Origin: Paraburkholderia phenoliruptrix
GTDB lineage: Bacteria > Pseudomonadota > Gammaproteobacteria > Burkholderiales > Burkholderiaceae
Assembly: GCF_019511605.1 (NCBI RefSeq)
Contig: NZ_JAEUAV010000004.1
Span: 62,001 to 126,000 of the forward strand
Length of the DNA stretch: 64,000 nt
Reading direction: 5' to 3'
The notes beneath the pieces are model-generated. The model worked only from the letters and a program-made list of their open reading frames with translations, did no database searches and was not told the DNA's origin. This document shows, piece by piece, positions 25,507 through 35,312 of the stretch. How positions within the stretch are numbered: the stretch's first letter is position 1; each line of letters opens with the position of its first letter. The translations under genes were made by a program, and so were the position numbers.

Positions 25507-26604
25507 TCAGTAGTCGACCGGCAGCGGGTCGAGGCTACGCCACATATACCAGGTGGCGACCGTGCGCCACGGCTCCCAGTTCGCGGCAACCTCGCGCGCT
25601 TCGCTGCGCGTGACCGGCTCGCCGCTAAAGTAATTGACGCTGATGGCGCGGATCAGACCGAGGTCGTCGAGCGGCAGCACGTCGGGACGCGAGAGATTGA
25701 AGATGAGGAACATCTCCGCGGTCCAGCGGCCGATGCCGCGAATCTGCGTGAGCTCGGCAATCACCGCCTCGTCTTCCATCGAGCGCCACTTGCCGACGTG
25801 CAACGCGCCCGACACGAAATGCTGCGCGAGGTCGAGCACATACTCCGCCTTGCGTTTGGACAAGCCGCACGCCGTCAGCTTTTCCTGACCCAGTTTGATG
25901 AACTGCTGCGGCACCAGCTTCGGACACGCCGCGGCGACTTTCGCCCACACGGCCTGCGCGGACGCCACTGAAATCTGCTGGCCCACCACCGAACGCGCAA
26001 GCGTGACGAACGGATCGCCGCGGCTTAGCAGATGCACGGGACCGAACTTCGGAATCAGCTTTTTCAGAATGCGGTCGCGCTTGACGAGGTCGGCGCACGC
26101 CTTGTCCCAGTAATCCGGGCGCGTTGCTTCAGGCGTCAGGCCGCCGATCTGCACCGGTACGGCGACCTCGCTCGCGCTCGCTGTCTCGCCGCCCGCCGCG
26201 GAAGACGACGCCCGCGTCTTGCGCACGATCTCGCCTTCCTGGCTGCCTTGCGTCTTTGCGACACGCGCGAGTTCCTGCACGTCGCCCGCGAGTTCCGCAG
26301 GCAATGCACCATTGCCGCTGATGCCACTCGTGCCCTTGCCGCGCGAGGTCTTCACAGACGATGTCTTTGCGCGCTTCACAGCGGCGTGTGACGTAGGCGC
26401 GGATGCGCCATTCAACGCGCGCTTGACAGCGGCCTTCTTCGCCGCGCCAGCCGCGCTCTTCGTGCCCGCTCCCGCGCCTTTCGACGATCCTGCCTTCACC
26501 GCGCCGCTAGCCTGACGCGCCGACCTTCGGGTCGACTTTGCCGCTGCTGCCGCGTTTGTTTGAGACGTGGCTCGTTTAGCCGGCGTCTTCGTGGCCGTTG
26601 CCAT
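25507..26604 (-). CDS. DNA-3-methyladenine glycosylase II (AlkA type) with basic N-terminal extension
   Basis: This enzyme removes alkylated purines from DNA by cutting the N-glycosidic bond. The C-terminal 210 residues hold the helix-hairpin-helix glycosylase domain: VGQQISVASAQAVW, the hairpin LTQIRGIGRWTAEMFLIF and the catalytic Asp in DVLPLDDLGL. The first 150 residues are unusual for the family: a low-complexity tail rich in Ala, Lys, Arg, Ser and Thr, similar in composition to histone H1-like DNA-binding tails. It follows cysS by 47 nt and precedes accA. Confidence 0.9.
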   Translation of the reverse strand: MATATKTPAKRATSQTNAAAAAKSTRRSARQASGAVKAGSSKGAGAGTKSAAGAAKKAAVKRALNGASAPTSHAAVKRAKTSSVKTSRGKGTSGISGNGALPAELAGDVQELARVAKTQGSQEGEIVRKTRASSSAAGGETASASEVAVPVQIGGLTPEATRPDYWDKACADLVKRDRILKKLIPKFGPVHLLSRGDPFVTLARSVVGQQISVASAQAVWAKVAAACPKLVPQQFIKLGQEKLTACGLSKRKAEYVLDLAQHFVSGALHVGKWRSMEDEAVIAELTQIRGIGRWTAEMFLIFNLSRPDVLPLDDLGLIRAISVNYFSGEPVTRSEAREVAANWEPWRTVATWYMWRSLDPLPVDY

Positions 26605-26651
26605 CCTGCCTCCTGCCTGGCGAGTCTTTCAGAGGGAAGTACGAGGTGCGC

Positions 26652-28049
26652 TCACACGCGCCGCCACTCGGTCAACCCGCCGGGTTTGTCTTCAAGTGCA
26701 ACGCCGGCCTCGAGCAATTCGGCCCGGATCCGGTCTGCTGCCGCATAGTCCTTCGCCTGCTTCGCGGCCACACGCTCGGCGATCTTCGCTTCGATCGCGG
26801 CGGGCTCGAGAGCGCCTTGTACCGCGGCGCCCGCTGCCTGCTGCAGGTATGCACGCGGCTCGCGCCCGAGCAGCCCGAGCACTGCGCCCAGCGAGCGCAA
26901 TTGACGGGCCAGCGCGGGGTCGCGCGTGCGGTTCACTTCTGTTGCCAACTCGAACAACACCGAGACCGCAACCGGCGTGTTGAAGTCGTCATTCATGGCT
27001 GCCTGGAATCGCTGCGCATGCGCTTCGTTCCAGTCGAGCGCGGCGCCGTCCGGTGTCACGTCCTTGAGCGCCGTGTAGAGGCGGCCCAGTGCGTTGCGGG
27101 CGTCGTCGATATGCACGTCGCTATAGTTCAGCGGCGAACGGTAGTGCGCGCGCGCGATGAAGAATCGCACGACCTCCGCATCGTACTGCGCCAATACCTC
27201 GCGAATCGTAAAGAAATTATTCAACGACTTCGACATCTTCTCATTGTCGATCTGCACGTAGCCGTTGTGCATCCAGTAATTCACGAAGGGTTGACCCGTC
27301 GCAGCTTCGCTTTGCGCGATTTCGTTTTCGTGGTGCGGAAACTGCAGATCCTGGCCGCCGCCATGAATGTCGAAACGTTCGCCAAGCAACGTGCAGCCCA
27401 TTGCCGAGCATTCGATATGCCAACCGGGGCGGCCGCGGCCGTATTTGGAGTCCCAGCCGGTGTCGGCGGGTTCGTCGGCTTTCGACTGCTTCCACAACAC
27501 GAAGTCGAGCGGGTCTTCTTTTGCGTCGTTCGCAGCGACGCGCTCGCCCGCGCGCAGGTCTTCGAGCGATTTGCCGGAGAGCTTGCCGTAGCCTGCGAAC
27601 TTGCGCACCGCGTAGTTCACGTCGCCGTCTTTGGCCTGATACGCGTAGCCCTTCTCCTCGAGCTTCTCGATCATGCCGAGCATCTGCGGGATGAAGTCGG
27701 TCGCGCGCGGTTCCATGTCGGGCCGCGCGATGCCGAGCGCGTCCGCGTCTTCATGCAACGCCCGGATGAAGCGGTCGGTCAGCGACTTGATGGTCTCGCC
27801 GTTCTCGACGGCGCGACGAATGATCTTGTCGTCGATGTCCGTGATATTGCGCACGTACGTCACCTGATAGCCGAGCGTGCGCAGCCACCGCTGCACGATG
27901 TCGAACACGACCATGACACGCGCATGACCCACGTGGCAATAGTCGTACACGGTCATCCCGCACACGTACATCCGCACGACGCCGGGTTCGAGGGGCACGA
28001 AGGTTTGCTTGTCACGCGCGAGCGTGTTGTAGATGCGCAGTGATTCCAT
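26652..28049 (-). CDS. cysS: Cysteine--tRNA ligase
   Basis: This class I synthetase charges tRNA-Cys. The 465-residue length and start [12 protein letters not shown] are typical. Zinc ligands Cys30 ([16 protein letters not shown]), Cys214 (WHIECS), His239 and Glu243 ([10 protein letters not shown]) are present; HVGH is at 39-42 and KMSKS at 271-275. The frame is open upstream, but the ATG at 28049 gives the family N-terminus. It is the first gene of the minus-strand cluster and divergent from the TPR gene. Confidence 0.98.
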   Translation of the reverse strand: MESLRIYNTLARDKQTFVPLEPGVVRMYVCGMTVYDYCHVGHARVMVVFDIVQRWLRTLGYQVTYVRNITDIDDKIIRRAVENGETIKSLTDRFIRALHEDADALGIARPDMEPRATDFIPQMLGMIEKLEEKGYAYQAKDGDVNYAVRKFAGYGKLSGKSLEDLRAGERVAANDAKEDPLDFVLWKQSKADEPADTGWDSKYGRGRPGWHIECSAMGCTLLGERFDIHGGGQDLQFPHHENEIAQSEAATGQPFVNYWMHNGYVQIDNEKMSKSLNNFFTIREVLAQYDAEVVRFFIARAHYRSPLNYSDVHIDDARNALGRLYTALKDVTPDGAALDWNEAHAQRFQAAMNDDFNTPVAVSVLFELATEVNRTRDPALARQLRSLGAVLGLLGREPRAYLQQAAGAAVQGALEPAAIEAKIAERVAAKQAKDYAAADRIRAELLEAGVALEDKPGGLTEWRRV

Positions 28050-28356
28050 AGAGAACGGTGCGTGGGCCGAAAGAAATCCGCCATATTTCATGCGTGCCGC
28101 CCTCTGAACCGGACGGCGCAGACGTACTGTCGGCTGACTCGGCCGGGCTTTGCACAGAGTATTGCCCGGCAGTCGAGACACGCACAACAGCGACTGTTGA
28201 AACACGCACAGCAGCGAACCGATGCACCTCGTGCGGCGGTCAGACTGCAATCAAGGCGGAGACGACCACGAGTGGCGAAAAGACAGCCGGCGGTTCGACG
28301 GAACGCGCAGACCTTTTGTTAGAATGGCTCGGAGTATAACATCCAGACCCGAGCCT
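28050..28356. promoter_or_regulatory. Divergent intergenic region cysS / TPR gene
   Basis: 307 bp with no supported gene. A 16-bp unit ACACGCACAACAGCGA (28178-28193) recurs with one change 24 bp later (28202-28217). TTGTTA (28316-28321) and TATAAC (28335-28340) precede the TPR gene, but with a spacer of only 13 nt. Confidence 0.35.
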
Positions 28357-29346
28357 ATGAAACCTTCCAGCGGCCGCGCGCGCAGCGCTGCGACCCTCGC
28401 CGCGACGGCGTTTGGTGCCTCCTCAGGTGCTCCGTCAGGTGCTCCCTCAGGTGCCTCGTCAGGCGCCCTTGCAGGTGCGCTTGCAGGCGCCTTGCATCGA
28501 GCCCCGCCCGATGCCTCGTTCGGCGCCGCGAATCGTGTACCGTTCGGTGCCTCGCCTGCTGCCTCCCCTGTTGCCTCATCCGGCGCTCGCCGTAATGCCC
28601 CAGCCGGCAGCCCGATGCACGACTTCATGCAAGGCGCGCGCAGCACCGTTGCACGCAAGTTCGTGCGCGCCGCCGTGGCGCTCGCGCTCGGCATGCTGCC
28701 AGGCGCCGCTGCCTTCGCGCAAAAAACGCCCACCATGCCGCAAGGCCCTGCGGTGCGCGACAACACGCCGGAGATCGACGCGTCCATTGCACAGAAAGAC
28801 TGGCAAGCGTCCTTGACGCAGCTCGATGCGCGCATCGCGTCGAATCCGCGCGACGCCCAGGCAAAGTTCAAACGCGCCACCGTGCTCGCGCATCTGAACC
28901 GCGACGACGAAGCGATCAGCGCGTTCACCGAACTCACGCAGCTGTATCCGGAGTTGCCGGAGCCGTACAACAATCTGGCCGCGCTGTACGCAAAACATGG
29001 CCGCTATGTCGAAGCGCGCGCCGCGCTCGAAACCGCAACGAAGGTCAACCCCGGCTACGGCCTCGCTTACGAGAATCTGGGCGACCTCTACCTGCGCATG
29101 GCCAACGAAGCCTACCGGCGTGCGCAGAGCCTCGGCAAGGCGAGCGCGGCGACCACGCAGCGCATTGCCGACATCCAGAAGATCGTGGCACCGCCCAAGC
29201 CGGGCAAGGCGCCTAAACGGGCCGCTGCCGCACCGGAAAACTACACGCCCGGCACCACTGCCAACATGACGCAAACGCCGAGCTTCCAGTACGGCGGCGC
29301 AAACGGCTCGCTCGCCATGCCGCCTTACATGGCGCCTTCGCAATAG
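28357..29346 (+). CDS. TPR-repeat secreted protein with low-complexity N-terminus
   Basis: A protein of 329 residues from the ATG at 28357. The folded part has three tetratricopeptide repeats (residues about 150-270: AQAKFKRATVLAHLNRDDEAI, PYNNLAALYAKHGRYVEA and YENLGDLYLRMANEAY type), used for protein-protein contacts. A signal-like hydrophobic segment (FVRAAVALALGMLPGAAAFAQ type) precedes them, and a methionine at 28615 just before it is an alternative start that gives a normal signal peptide. The segment before that (28357-28614) is Ala/Ser/Gly-Pro repeat sequence. Function unknown; it lies upstream of two cyclophilin genes. Confidence 0.82.
   Translation: MKPSSGRARSAATLAATAFGASSGAPSGAPSGASSGALAGALAGALHRAPPDASFGAANRVPFGASPAASPVASSGARRNAPAGSPMHDFMQGARSTVARKFVRAAVALALGMLPGAAAFAQKTPTMPQGPAVRDNTPEIDASIAQKDWQASLTQLDARIASNPRDAQAKFKRATVLAHLNRDDEAISAFTELTQLYPELPEPYNNLAALYAKHGRYVEARAALETATKVNPGYGLAYENLGDLYLRMANEAYRRAQSLGKASAATTQRIADIQKIVAPPKPGKAPKRAAAAPENYTPGTTANMTQTPSFQYGGANGSLAMPPYMAPSQ
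28414..28491 (+). repeat. 12-bp tandem repeat array within the TPR gene
   Basis: About six and a half copies of a 12-bp unit of the form GGTGCTCCGTCA or GGTGCGCTTGCA, encoding GASS, GAPS, GALA repeats. The period is a multiple of 3, so copy changes would keep the frame. Confidence 0.85.
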
Positions 29347-29405
29347 CGCGGCCGCTGACGCCGCCTCCTTGCTGTCATACGTTTTTTCCAACCCTGAGGA
29401 TTTTC

Positions 29406-29990
29406 ATGAAATGGTTGATGTTGGCGCTCGGCAGCGCCGCCCTGATCGCGAACGCTCCCGCGTTTGCCCAGTCCGGTTCGCAAGCCGCGCATCCGTCCGT
29501 CCTCCTCAAGACGTCGGAAGGCGATATTCGCGTCGAGCTGTATCCTGAGAAAGCGCCGAAGACGGTTGCCAACTTTCTCGACTACGTGAAGTCCGGGCAG
29601 TACAGCGGCACGATCTTTCATCGCGTGATTCGCGGCTTCATGATCCAGGGCGGCGGCTACACGCAAAGCTTCGCCGAGAAACCCACGCGTGCCCCGATTC
29701 CGCTCGAAAGCCGCAACGGTCTGAAGAACACCGTGGGTACGCTCGCGATGGCACGCACGAGTGACCCGAACTCGGCCACCGCGCAGTTCTTCATCAACAC
29801 GGTGGACAACGCGGGCCTCGACTATCCGAATCCGGATGGCAACGGCTACGCGGTGTTCGGCAAAGTCACGAGCGGCATGGACGTCGTGAAGAAGATCGAA
29901 GCCGCGCCGACCACCACGCGCGGACCAATGGGCGACGTTCCGCAAAAGCCGATCGTGATCGAATCGGCTAGCGTGGTCGGCAGCAAGTGA
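29406..29990 (+). CDS. ppiA: Periplasmic cyclophilin-type peptidyl-prolyl isomerase
   Basis: A 194-residue PPIase that speeds proline cis/trans isomerisation of exported proteins. A signal peptide (1-22, MKWLMLALGSAAL...AFA-Q) sends it to the periplasm. Cyclophilin motifs are FHRVIRGFMIQGG (Arg and Phe of the active site), the [17 protein letters not shown] loop and VFGKVTSGMDVV. It lies 59 nt after the TPR gene and 167 nt before its cytosolic paralogue, with about 65% visible identity in the core. Confidence 0.95.
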   Translation: MKWLMLALGSAALIANAPAFAQSGSQAAHPSVLLKTSEGDIRVELYPEKAPKTVANFLDYVKSGQYSGTIFHRVIRGFMIQGGGYTQSFAEKPTRAPIPLESRNGLKNTVGTLAMARTSDPNSATAQFFINTVDNAGLDYPNPDGNGYAVFGKVTSGMDVVKKIEAAPTTTRGPMGDVPQKPIVIESASVVGSK

Positions 29991-30157
29991 AGCACAGGTC
30001 AAGAACAAGAAAGGAACAGGTAACGCAAGCGTAGAAGCGTCACACTTACGCCCCCGCGCGGCCGCCGTCACCCGCATGAAACTGCGCGGAACGTTCCATC
30101 AGCGCACGACGGCGTGCCGCGTTCTCTCCACCCACCCGTTCATCAAAGGATTCCATC

Positions 30158-30652
30158 ATGGTTGAACTGCATACGAATCACGGCGTCATCAAGCTCGAAC
30201 TGGACGCCGAGAAGGCACCGAAGTCGGTTGAGAACTTTCTCAACTACGTGAAGGCCGGCCATTACGACAACACGGTGTTTCACCGCGTGATCGACGGCTT
30301 CATGATTCAGGGCGGCGGCTTTGAACCCGGCATGAAGCAGAAGCCGACGGCCGAGCCGATCAACAACGAAGCGAACAACGGTCTGAAGAACGTGAACGGC
30401 TCCATCGCAATGGCGCGCACCAACGACCCGCATTCGGCGACCGCGCAATTCTTCATCAACGTGAACGACAACGACTTCCTGAACCACTCGTCGCCCACGC
30501 CGCAAGGCTGGGGCTATGCAGTGTTCGGCAAGGTCGTCGAAGGCATGGAGATCGTCGAGAAGATCAAGAAGGTCAAGACGGGTTCGAAGGGCTTCCATCA
30601 GGACGTGCCGGTTGACGACGTCGTGATCGAAAAAGCCGTGATCGTCGACTGA
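30158..30652 (+). CDS. ppiB: Cytosolic cyclophilin-type peptidyl-prolyl isomerase
   Basis: A 164-residue cyclophilin without signal peptide, matching PpiB. It has [37 protein letters not shown] and [12 protein letters not shown]. It follows ppiA and ends 45 nt before lpxH; ppiB and lpxH neighbour each other in many proteobacteria. The pair ppiA-ppiB looks like an old tandem duplication in which one copy gained an export signal. Confidence 0.97.
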   Translation: MVELHTNHGVIKLELDAEKAPKSVENFLNYVKAGHYDNTVFHRVIDGFMIQGGGFEPGMKQKPTAEPINNEANNGLKNVNGSIAMARTNDPHSATAQFFINVNDNDFLNHSSPTPQGWGYAVFGKVVEGMEIVEKIKKVKTGSKGFHQDVPVDDVVIEKAVIVD

Positions 30653-30696
30653 TCGCGCACGCGCCTTCACTAAAAGCTGAAACACAGGCACCTTCA

Positions 30697-31494
30697 ATGC
30701 TGCAAGAAACGCCGCTGCGAAGCGTCGCTGCGGGCGTGCCTGGCGAGGGCCGACGCCCGCACGCCGCACGCCCGTTTTTGTTCCTCTCCGACATTCATTT
30801 GAGTGAGGCGATCCCGCGCACGGTCGCCGCGTTCGAACACTTCATTCGCGTCACCGCAGACCAGGCCGATTCTGTTTTCATTCTCGGCGACCTGTTCGAG
30901 TACTGGATCGGCGACGACATGCTGGCCGAGCCGTTCGCAGCGCGTATGGCCGCGCTGCTGCATACGCTCACCGAGCGAGGCATTGCGCTGTACATCATGC
31001 ACGGCAACCGGGACTTTCTGCTTGGCAAGCGCTTCATGAAAGCGGCCGGCGCGATCTGGCTGCCCGACCCCATCGTGATTACCGCATTCGGTACGCGCGT
31101 TGCGCTCGCGCACGGCGACCGGCTGTGCACCGCGGACCGTGGCTATCAGCTATTCCGCCGATTCGCGCGCATTCGTCTTGCGCAATTGCTGTTTCTCGCT
31201 TCGCCGCTTTCGTGGCGCCAGGCGCTCGCGGAGAACATGCGGGCAAAGAGCGAGGACGGCCGCATGCGTCCCGTCTCGCTGAAGTACGACGTGACGCCCA
31301 AAGGCGTCGCAGCATTGTTCAAGTGGTCGAAAGCGGCCACGATCATTCACGGGCACACACACCGCCCCGCGCGTCATCGCGAACCTGGCGGCATACGCTG
31401 GGTGCTGCCCGACTGGGATCTAGATCACGGCGAACGGCGCGGCGGCTATCTGCGTATCGACGCTGAAGGGATCAGGGCGTTGCCGCTCGATTGA
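30697..31494 (+). CDS. lpxH: UDP-2,3-diacylglucosamine diphosphatase
   Basis: LpxH cleaves UDP-2,3-diacylglucosamine to lipid X and UMP in lipid A synthesis, at the inner face of the membrane. The calcineurin-like metal motifs are visible: LFLSDIHLS (D-x-H), LGDLFEYWIGDD, HGNRDFLLG, and HGDRLCTAD with GHTHRPARH at the end. The 265-residue length is slightly above the usual 240 because of a 25-residue N-terminal extension. It is convergent with cysE. Confidence 0.95.
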   Translation: MLQETPLRSVAAGVPGEGRRPHAARPFLFLSDIHLSEAIPRTVAAFEHFIRVTADQADSVFILGDLFEYWIGDDMLAEPFAARMAALLHTLTERGIALYIMHGNRDFLLGKRFMKAAGAIWLPDPIVITAFGTRVALAHGDRLCTADRGYQLFRRFARIRLAQLLFLASPLSWRQALAENMRAKSEDGRMRPVSLKYDVTPKGVAALFKWSKAATIIHGHTHRPARHREPGGIRWVLPDWDLDHGERRGGYLRIDAEGIRALPLD

Positions 31495-31602
31495 GCGGGA
31501 TGCACTTTGAGCATCCTTTGGGTCCCAGCGATCCGATGTGCTCTGCGGCAACGGTGTGCCACGCGCCTTGATCGCACGCGGCAATCCGCCCGCTGCACGC
31601 GT

Positions 31603-32616
31603 TCAACGCGCCGTCACCGCCCCGTCCACCTTGCCCGCGATCGCCGCGGACAGGCGCCGCAAGTCGAGCAGCGCTGCGTCCGCGCCTTGCAATCCCTCGA
31701 GACTCGTGCCCAGACGCTCGAGCGCAATCACGATCTCGTCGATGCGCCTCGCTTGCGTCGCCGCATGATCGATCAGCCCGTGGATAGCGAGCGACACAGG
31801 ATCGTCTGCGTTCGGCGTGATGCCGTATGCGCAGAACGTGCTGCGCTGCTCGCTCGCGGCTTTGCCGGCCTCGCGCTCGCGCGTGCCGGCAGTGGAAGAC
31901 GCGCATTCCGCCGTTGCGCCCGCCGATGCTACGTCTACGCTCGCGCGGCCATTGGCAACCGCCGCGGCCTTCGCCACGACCGTGACAGCAGAAACCGCCG
32001 CGGCCGCCGCTACTGAGCCCGGCGCGGCCGGTGACGCTGTTCCTGACGCCGAAGCCATAGCAGCTGCAGCAGCAGTAGCCGAACCGACACCCGAGGCCGC
32101 CGCGGGCACGATGATCCGCGCCGGATTGCCGACCGCCGTGGCACCAGCCGGCACAGGCTTCGTCACCACGGCATTCGAGCCGATCTTCGCATCCGCGCCG
32201 ATCGTGAAACCGCCGAGCACCTTTGCGCCGGCGCCGACGATCACGCCGCGCTCGAGCGTCGGGTGCCGCTTCGCGCCGCGCGTGAGCGACGTGCCGCCAA
32301 GCGTCACGCCCTGGTAGATCGTGCAATCGTCGCCGATCTGCGCGGTCTCGCCAATCACGACACCCATGCCGTGATCGATGAACACGCGCCGCCCGAGCGT
32401 CGCGCCCGGATGAATCTCGATACCGGTCATGAAGCGCGCCATCTGCGAAACGAAGCGCGCGAGCCAGCGGCGCCGCGCCTGCCAGCACGCATGCGCGAAC
32501 CTGTGCAGCAGCAACGCATGCAGGCCCGGATAACACGTGAGCACTTCCCAGGCACTGCGAGCGGCGGGATCGCGCTCGCGGATCGTGGCAATGTCTTCGC
32601 GAAGTCTCGTGAACAT
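31603..32616 (-). CDS. cysE: Serine O-acetyltransferase with Ala-rich insert and C-terminal extension
   Basis: CysE makes O-acetylserine from serine and acetyl-CoA, the entry to cysteine synthesis. Residues 1-175 carry the SATase helical part ([21 protein letters not shown]) and the left-handed beta-helix ([34 protein letters not shown]). Usual proteins of this short type end near 250 residues; here an Ala-rich linker (about 180-270) and a helical C-terminus (about 280-337, [12 protein letters not shown]...) make 337 residues. The canonical C-terminal Ile that docks into cysteine synthase is not at the end. Start chosen at 32616 from the family N-terminus. Confidence 0.93.
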   Translation of the reverse strand: MFTRLREDIATIRERDPAARSAWEVLTCYPGLHALLLHRFAHACWQARRRWLARFVSQMARFMTGIEIHPGATLGRRVFIDHGMGVVIGETAQIGDDCTIYQGVTLGGTSLTRGAKRHPTLERGVIVGAGAKVLGGFTIGADAKIGSNAVVTKPVPAGATAVGNPARIIVPAAASGVGSATAAAAAMASASGTASPAAPGSVAAAAAVSAVTVVAKAAAVANGRASVDVASAGATAECASSTAGTREREAGKAASEQRSTFCAYGITPNADDPVSLAIHGLIDHAATQARRIDEIVIALERLGTSLEGLQGADAALLDLRRLSAAIAGKVDGAVTAR

Positions 32617-32828
32617 GGCAGGGACGATGTGTTGTGGGAACAAGGCGCATGCGGACGACGGCATGCGTGCGTGCAGGGCTGCCGTATAGCAGGTCGGCAG
32701 CTTTGCTTAGAACGTTTCGAGGATTGTAGGACGGTTCCCGGAAACCTGCCGGAAGTCCATGTAGTGCAAAAGGTCGTCGTGTTAGTCGGCGTCCGCCAGC
32801 TCGCTGCCGGGCTGCCTTGCGGGGCGCG

Positions 32829-33707
32829 TTAGCGGCCGCCGTCGTCTGTGCGGCCGGTCTTGAGCAGGATGTGCTTGGCGATGCCGCGCACGATGTTCAC
32901 TTCCTCACGCTCGAGGCCCGAACGCGCGAAAAGCCGCCGCAAGCGCGACATCAGCTTCTTCGGGTTAGCGGGATCGAGAAACTCGAGCGCAACGAGCGCG
33001 CTCTCGAGATGTGCGAACATGCTTTCGATTTCGTCGCTTGCAGCGCGCGGGCCCGCGGGTTCGGCGGCGGAGCCTGCGGGCGCGGCGCCTGGCGTGTGCG
33101 GTGCACGGCCTGCCGACGTGCTGGCGGTGGCATGAGTGTGGACGTTGGCCTCCTCGCCGCTCGTGAGGTAGTTCATGCGCAGCTCATAAGCGAGCACCTG
33201 CACCGCCTGCGCAAGATTCAGCGAACTATAGGCGGGATTGGCCGGAATATGCGCGAGCGCACTACAACGCTCGACATCTTCGTTCGACAAACCCGTGCGC
33301 TCGTTGCCGAACACGAGCGCGATCTCGCCGTGCAGCGCCTCGTCGCGCGCGAGACTGGCGGCCGCGCGCGGCGTCCATTGCGGCGGGCCGTATTCGCGCT
33401 GCCGCGCGGTCAGCGCGACCGACCAGTGCACGCCCGAAAGCGCGTCGGCCAGCGTCGGCACGACGTGGGCGCAGGCGAGCACGTCGTCCGCGCCGCTCGC
33501 CATTGCAATGGCTTCCGGGTCGCTCTGCACGTTCGCCACGCGTGGCGAGACCAGCACGAGCCGCGAAAAACCCATGGTCTTGAGCGCGCGCGCCGCGGCG
33601 CCGACGTTGCCTGGATGGCTCGGCTCGACCAGCACGAAGCGTGTCGATGTGAAGCCGCCGCGAAGATCGGCCACGGCGGGATCGGAAGAATGGTGGGTGT
33701 GGTCCAC
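32829..33707 (-). CDS. trmJ: tRNA (cytidine/uridine-2'-O)-methyltransferase TrmJ
   Basis: TrmJ methylates the ribose at position 32 of several tRNAs using SAM. The SPOUT fold is shown by RFVLVEPSHPGNVGAAARALKTMG-like start, LVFGNERTGLSNED and NPAYSSLNLAQAVQVLAYELR. The C-terminal helical dimer domain is preceded by an Ala/Gly/Pro-rich insert (about residues 190-225) not typical of the family. 292 residues. It is divergent from suhB, as in many Burkholderia. Confidence 0.95.
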   Translation of the reverse strand: MDHTHHSSDPAVADLRGGFTSTRFVLVEPSHPGNVGAAARALKTMGFSRLVLVSPRVANVQSDPEAIAMASGADDVLACAHVVPTLADALSGVHWSVALTARQREYGPPQWTPRAAASLARDEALHGEIALVFGNERTGLSNEDVERCSALAHIPANPAYSSLNLAQAVQVLAYELRMNYLTSGEEANVHTHATASTSAGRAPHTPGAAPAGSAAEPAGPRAASDEIESMFAHLESALVALEFLDPANPKKLMSRLRRLFARSGLEREEVNIVRGIAKHILLKTGRTDDGGR

Positions 33708-34054
33708 GATGAGGTTCTGCTAGTCGGAGAACGCGTATGGTAGCGCCAACCCGGGCGCCCTACCCGATGCGAGCGCTGCCGCGAGCCGCGGACTCAGGTA
33801 AAATACGCAAATTCGCGTCCGGCCTGCACCACGCTGCGCTGCGCCCTGAGTCAGTTCACATGGGTGCGTGCAATCAGCCAAAGCCGGGGCGCTCGTTCTT
33901 ATTCAATTCGTCTCCGTTGGCGGAATGCGCGCCGGTCCCGTACCGGGCAAGCGTTCCGTGCTGTTTTCGCGCCTCATCGAGGGCGCCTGTTAGCGCGCGC
34001 GTAGCGCTCATTTACCGGCAAGCAGCCGTGCTGCCCCGGCACAAGGATCCGTCC
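33708..34054. promoter_or_regulatory. Divergent intergenic region trmJ / suhB
   Basis: 347 bp with no supported gene. GGTAAAATACG near 33797-33807 offers a TAAAAT -10 for the plus strand, giving a leader of about 250 nt before suhB. AAGGA lies 7 nt before the suhB ATG. Confidence 0.35.
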
Positions 34055-34858
34055 ATGCATCCCATGCTCAATATCGCTGTAAAGGCCGCGCGCCGCGCAG
34101 CCCAGATCATCAACCGCGCTTCGCTCGACCTCGACCTGATCCAGGTCAGCAAGAAGCAGCACAACGATTTCGTCACGGAGATCGACAAGGCGTCTGAAGC
34201 GGCCATCATCGACACGCTGAAGACCGCCTATCCCGACCACGCGATCCTCGCGGAAGAATCCGGCCAGTCGGACAACGAGTCCGAATACCAGTGGATCATC
34301 GATCCGCTCGACGGCACCACCAACTTCATTCACGGCTTTCCGTACTACTGCGTGTCGATCGCGCTCGCTCACAAAGGCATCGTGACGCAGGCCGTGGTGT
34401 ACGACCCGACTCGCAATGACCTGTTCACGGCTTCGCGCGGCCGCGGCGCTTTCCTGAACGACCGCCGCATTCGCGTCGCCAAGCGCGACCGTCTCGCCGA
34501 CGGCCTGATCGGCACCGGCTTTCCGTTCCGCGAAACAGACGGCCTCGAAGCATACGGCCGCCAGTTCGCCGAAATGACGCAAGCCTGCGCGGGCCTGCGC
34601 CGTCCCGGAGCGGCCGCCTTGGATCTGGCCAACGTGGCCGCGGGCCGCATGGACGGCTTCTTCGAGCAGGGCCTGAATCCGTGGGACGTCGCAGCAGGCA
34701 GCCTGCTGATTACCGAAGCGGGCGGACTCGTGGGCAACTACACCGGCGACTCGGACTTCCTGCACGTGGGCGAAGTTGTCGCCGGCAATCCGAAGATCTA
34801 CGCGCAAATGGTGCCGATCCTCTCGCGCTACAGCCGCACGCGTCAGCAAGCGGCTTGA
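34055..34858 (+). CDS. suhB: Inositol-1-monophosphatase
   Basis: A 267-residue Mg-dependent phosphatase of the IMPase family; SuhB also takes part in rRNA antitermination in enterobacteria. The metal motifs are EESG (near 65-70), [12 protein letters not shown] (near 85-96) and WDVAAG (near 210-215). The frame is open upstream, but ATG 34055 has AAGGA 7 nt before it and matches the family start [16 protein letters not shown] terminator follows at 34945. Confidence 0.96.
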   Translation: MHPMLNIAVKAARRAAQIINRASLDLDLIQVSKKQHNDFVTEIDKASEAAIIDTLKTAYPDHAILAEESGQSDNESEYQWIIDPLDGTTNFIHGFPYYCVSIALAHKGIVTQAVVYDPTRNDLFTASRGRGAFLNDRRIRVAKRDRLADGLIGTGFPFRETDGLEAYGRQFAEMTQACAGLRRPGAAALDLANVAAGRMDGFFEQGLNPWDVAAGSLLITEAGGLVGNYTGDSDFLHVGEVVAGNPKIYAQMVPILSRYSRTRQQAA

Positions 34859-35312
34859 ACGCATGCGACGGCGCCGCGCGCAGCGCGAGCGCCGTCCGCA
34901 CTGTGAGCCGTCGCGAGCCAACGCACACGGCGCTCACACGACATAAGCGGCTCCGGCCGCTTTTTTTGCTGGCGTGCCTGCATGATGCGGACATTCGTGC
35001 TACAAAGCGGGAAGCCGCGCCGGCATGATGTCTTCGCCGGTTGCATTTTCGCATTCCACGCTGCGCGTGCCCGTGCGGCTGGTGAGTGCCATGTGCGCTC
35101 CGTATGTGCTTCGTAGGGGCCAGGGCGAGCGCTTGCCGCGGGCTTTGCCGTGTGCGTTCCTGCAAGCTTTGCCAGGCGTTCCTGCAGGCTTTGCAAAGCC
35201 TTACATCGGGCTTGCTCGCGCGCTGCGCCGAGCCTTCCGTGTGGGCCCGCCCCAGCAATCGCATGCGCGCGTTCTTCGCGCCTCGTCTTGCGCGCAGCTT
35301 CCCATCCGCTTC
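34859..35312. other. Intergenic region suhB / lplT
   Basis: 454 bp without a supported gene. Apart from the suhB terminator it holds a 19-bp direct repeat, GCGTTCCTGCAAGCTTTGC at 35154-35172 and the same with one change at 35176-35194. The lplT frame is open through much of this stretch, but its composition is not protein-like. Confidence 0.45.
34945..34967 (+). terminator. Terminator of suhB
   Basis: AAGCGGC, loop TCCG and GCCGCTT followed by TTTTT, 86 nt past the suhB stop. Confidence 0.85.
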
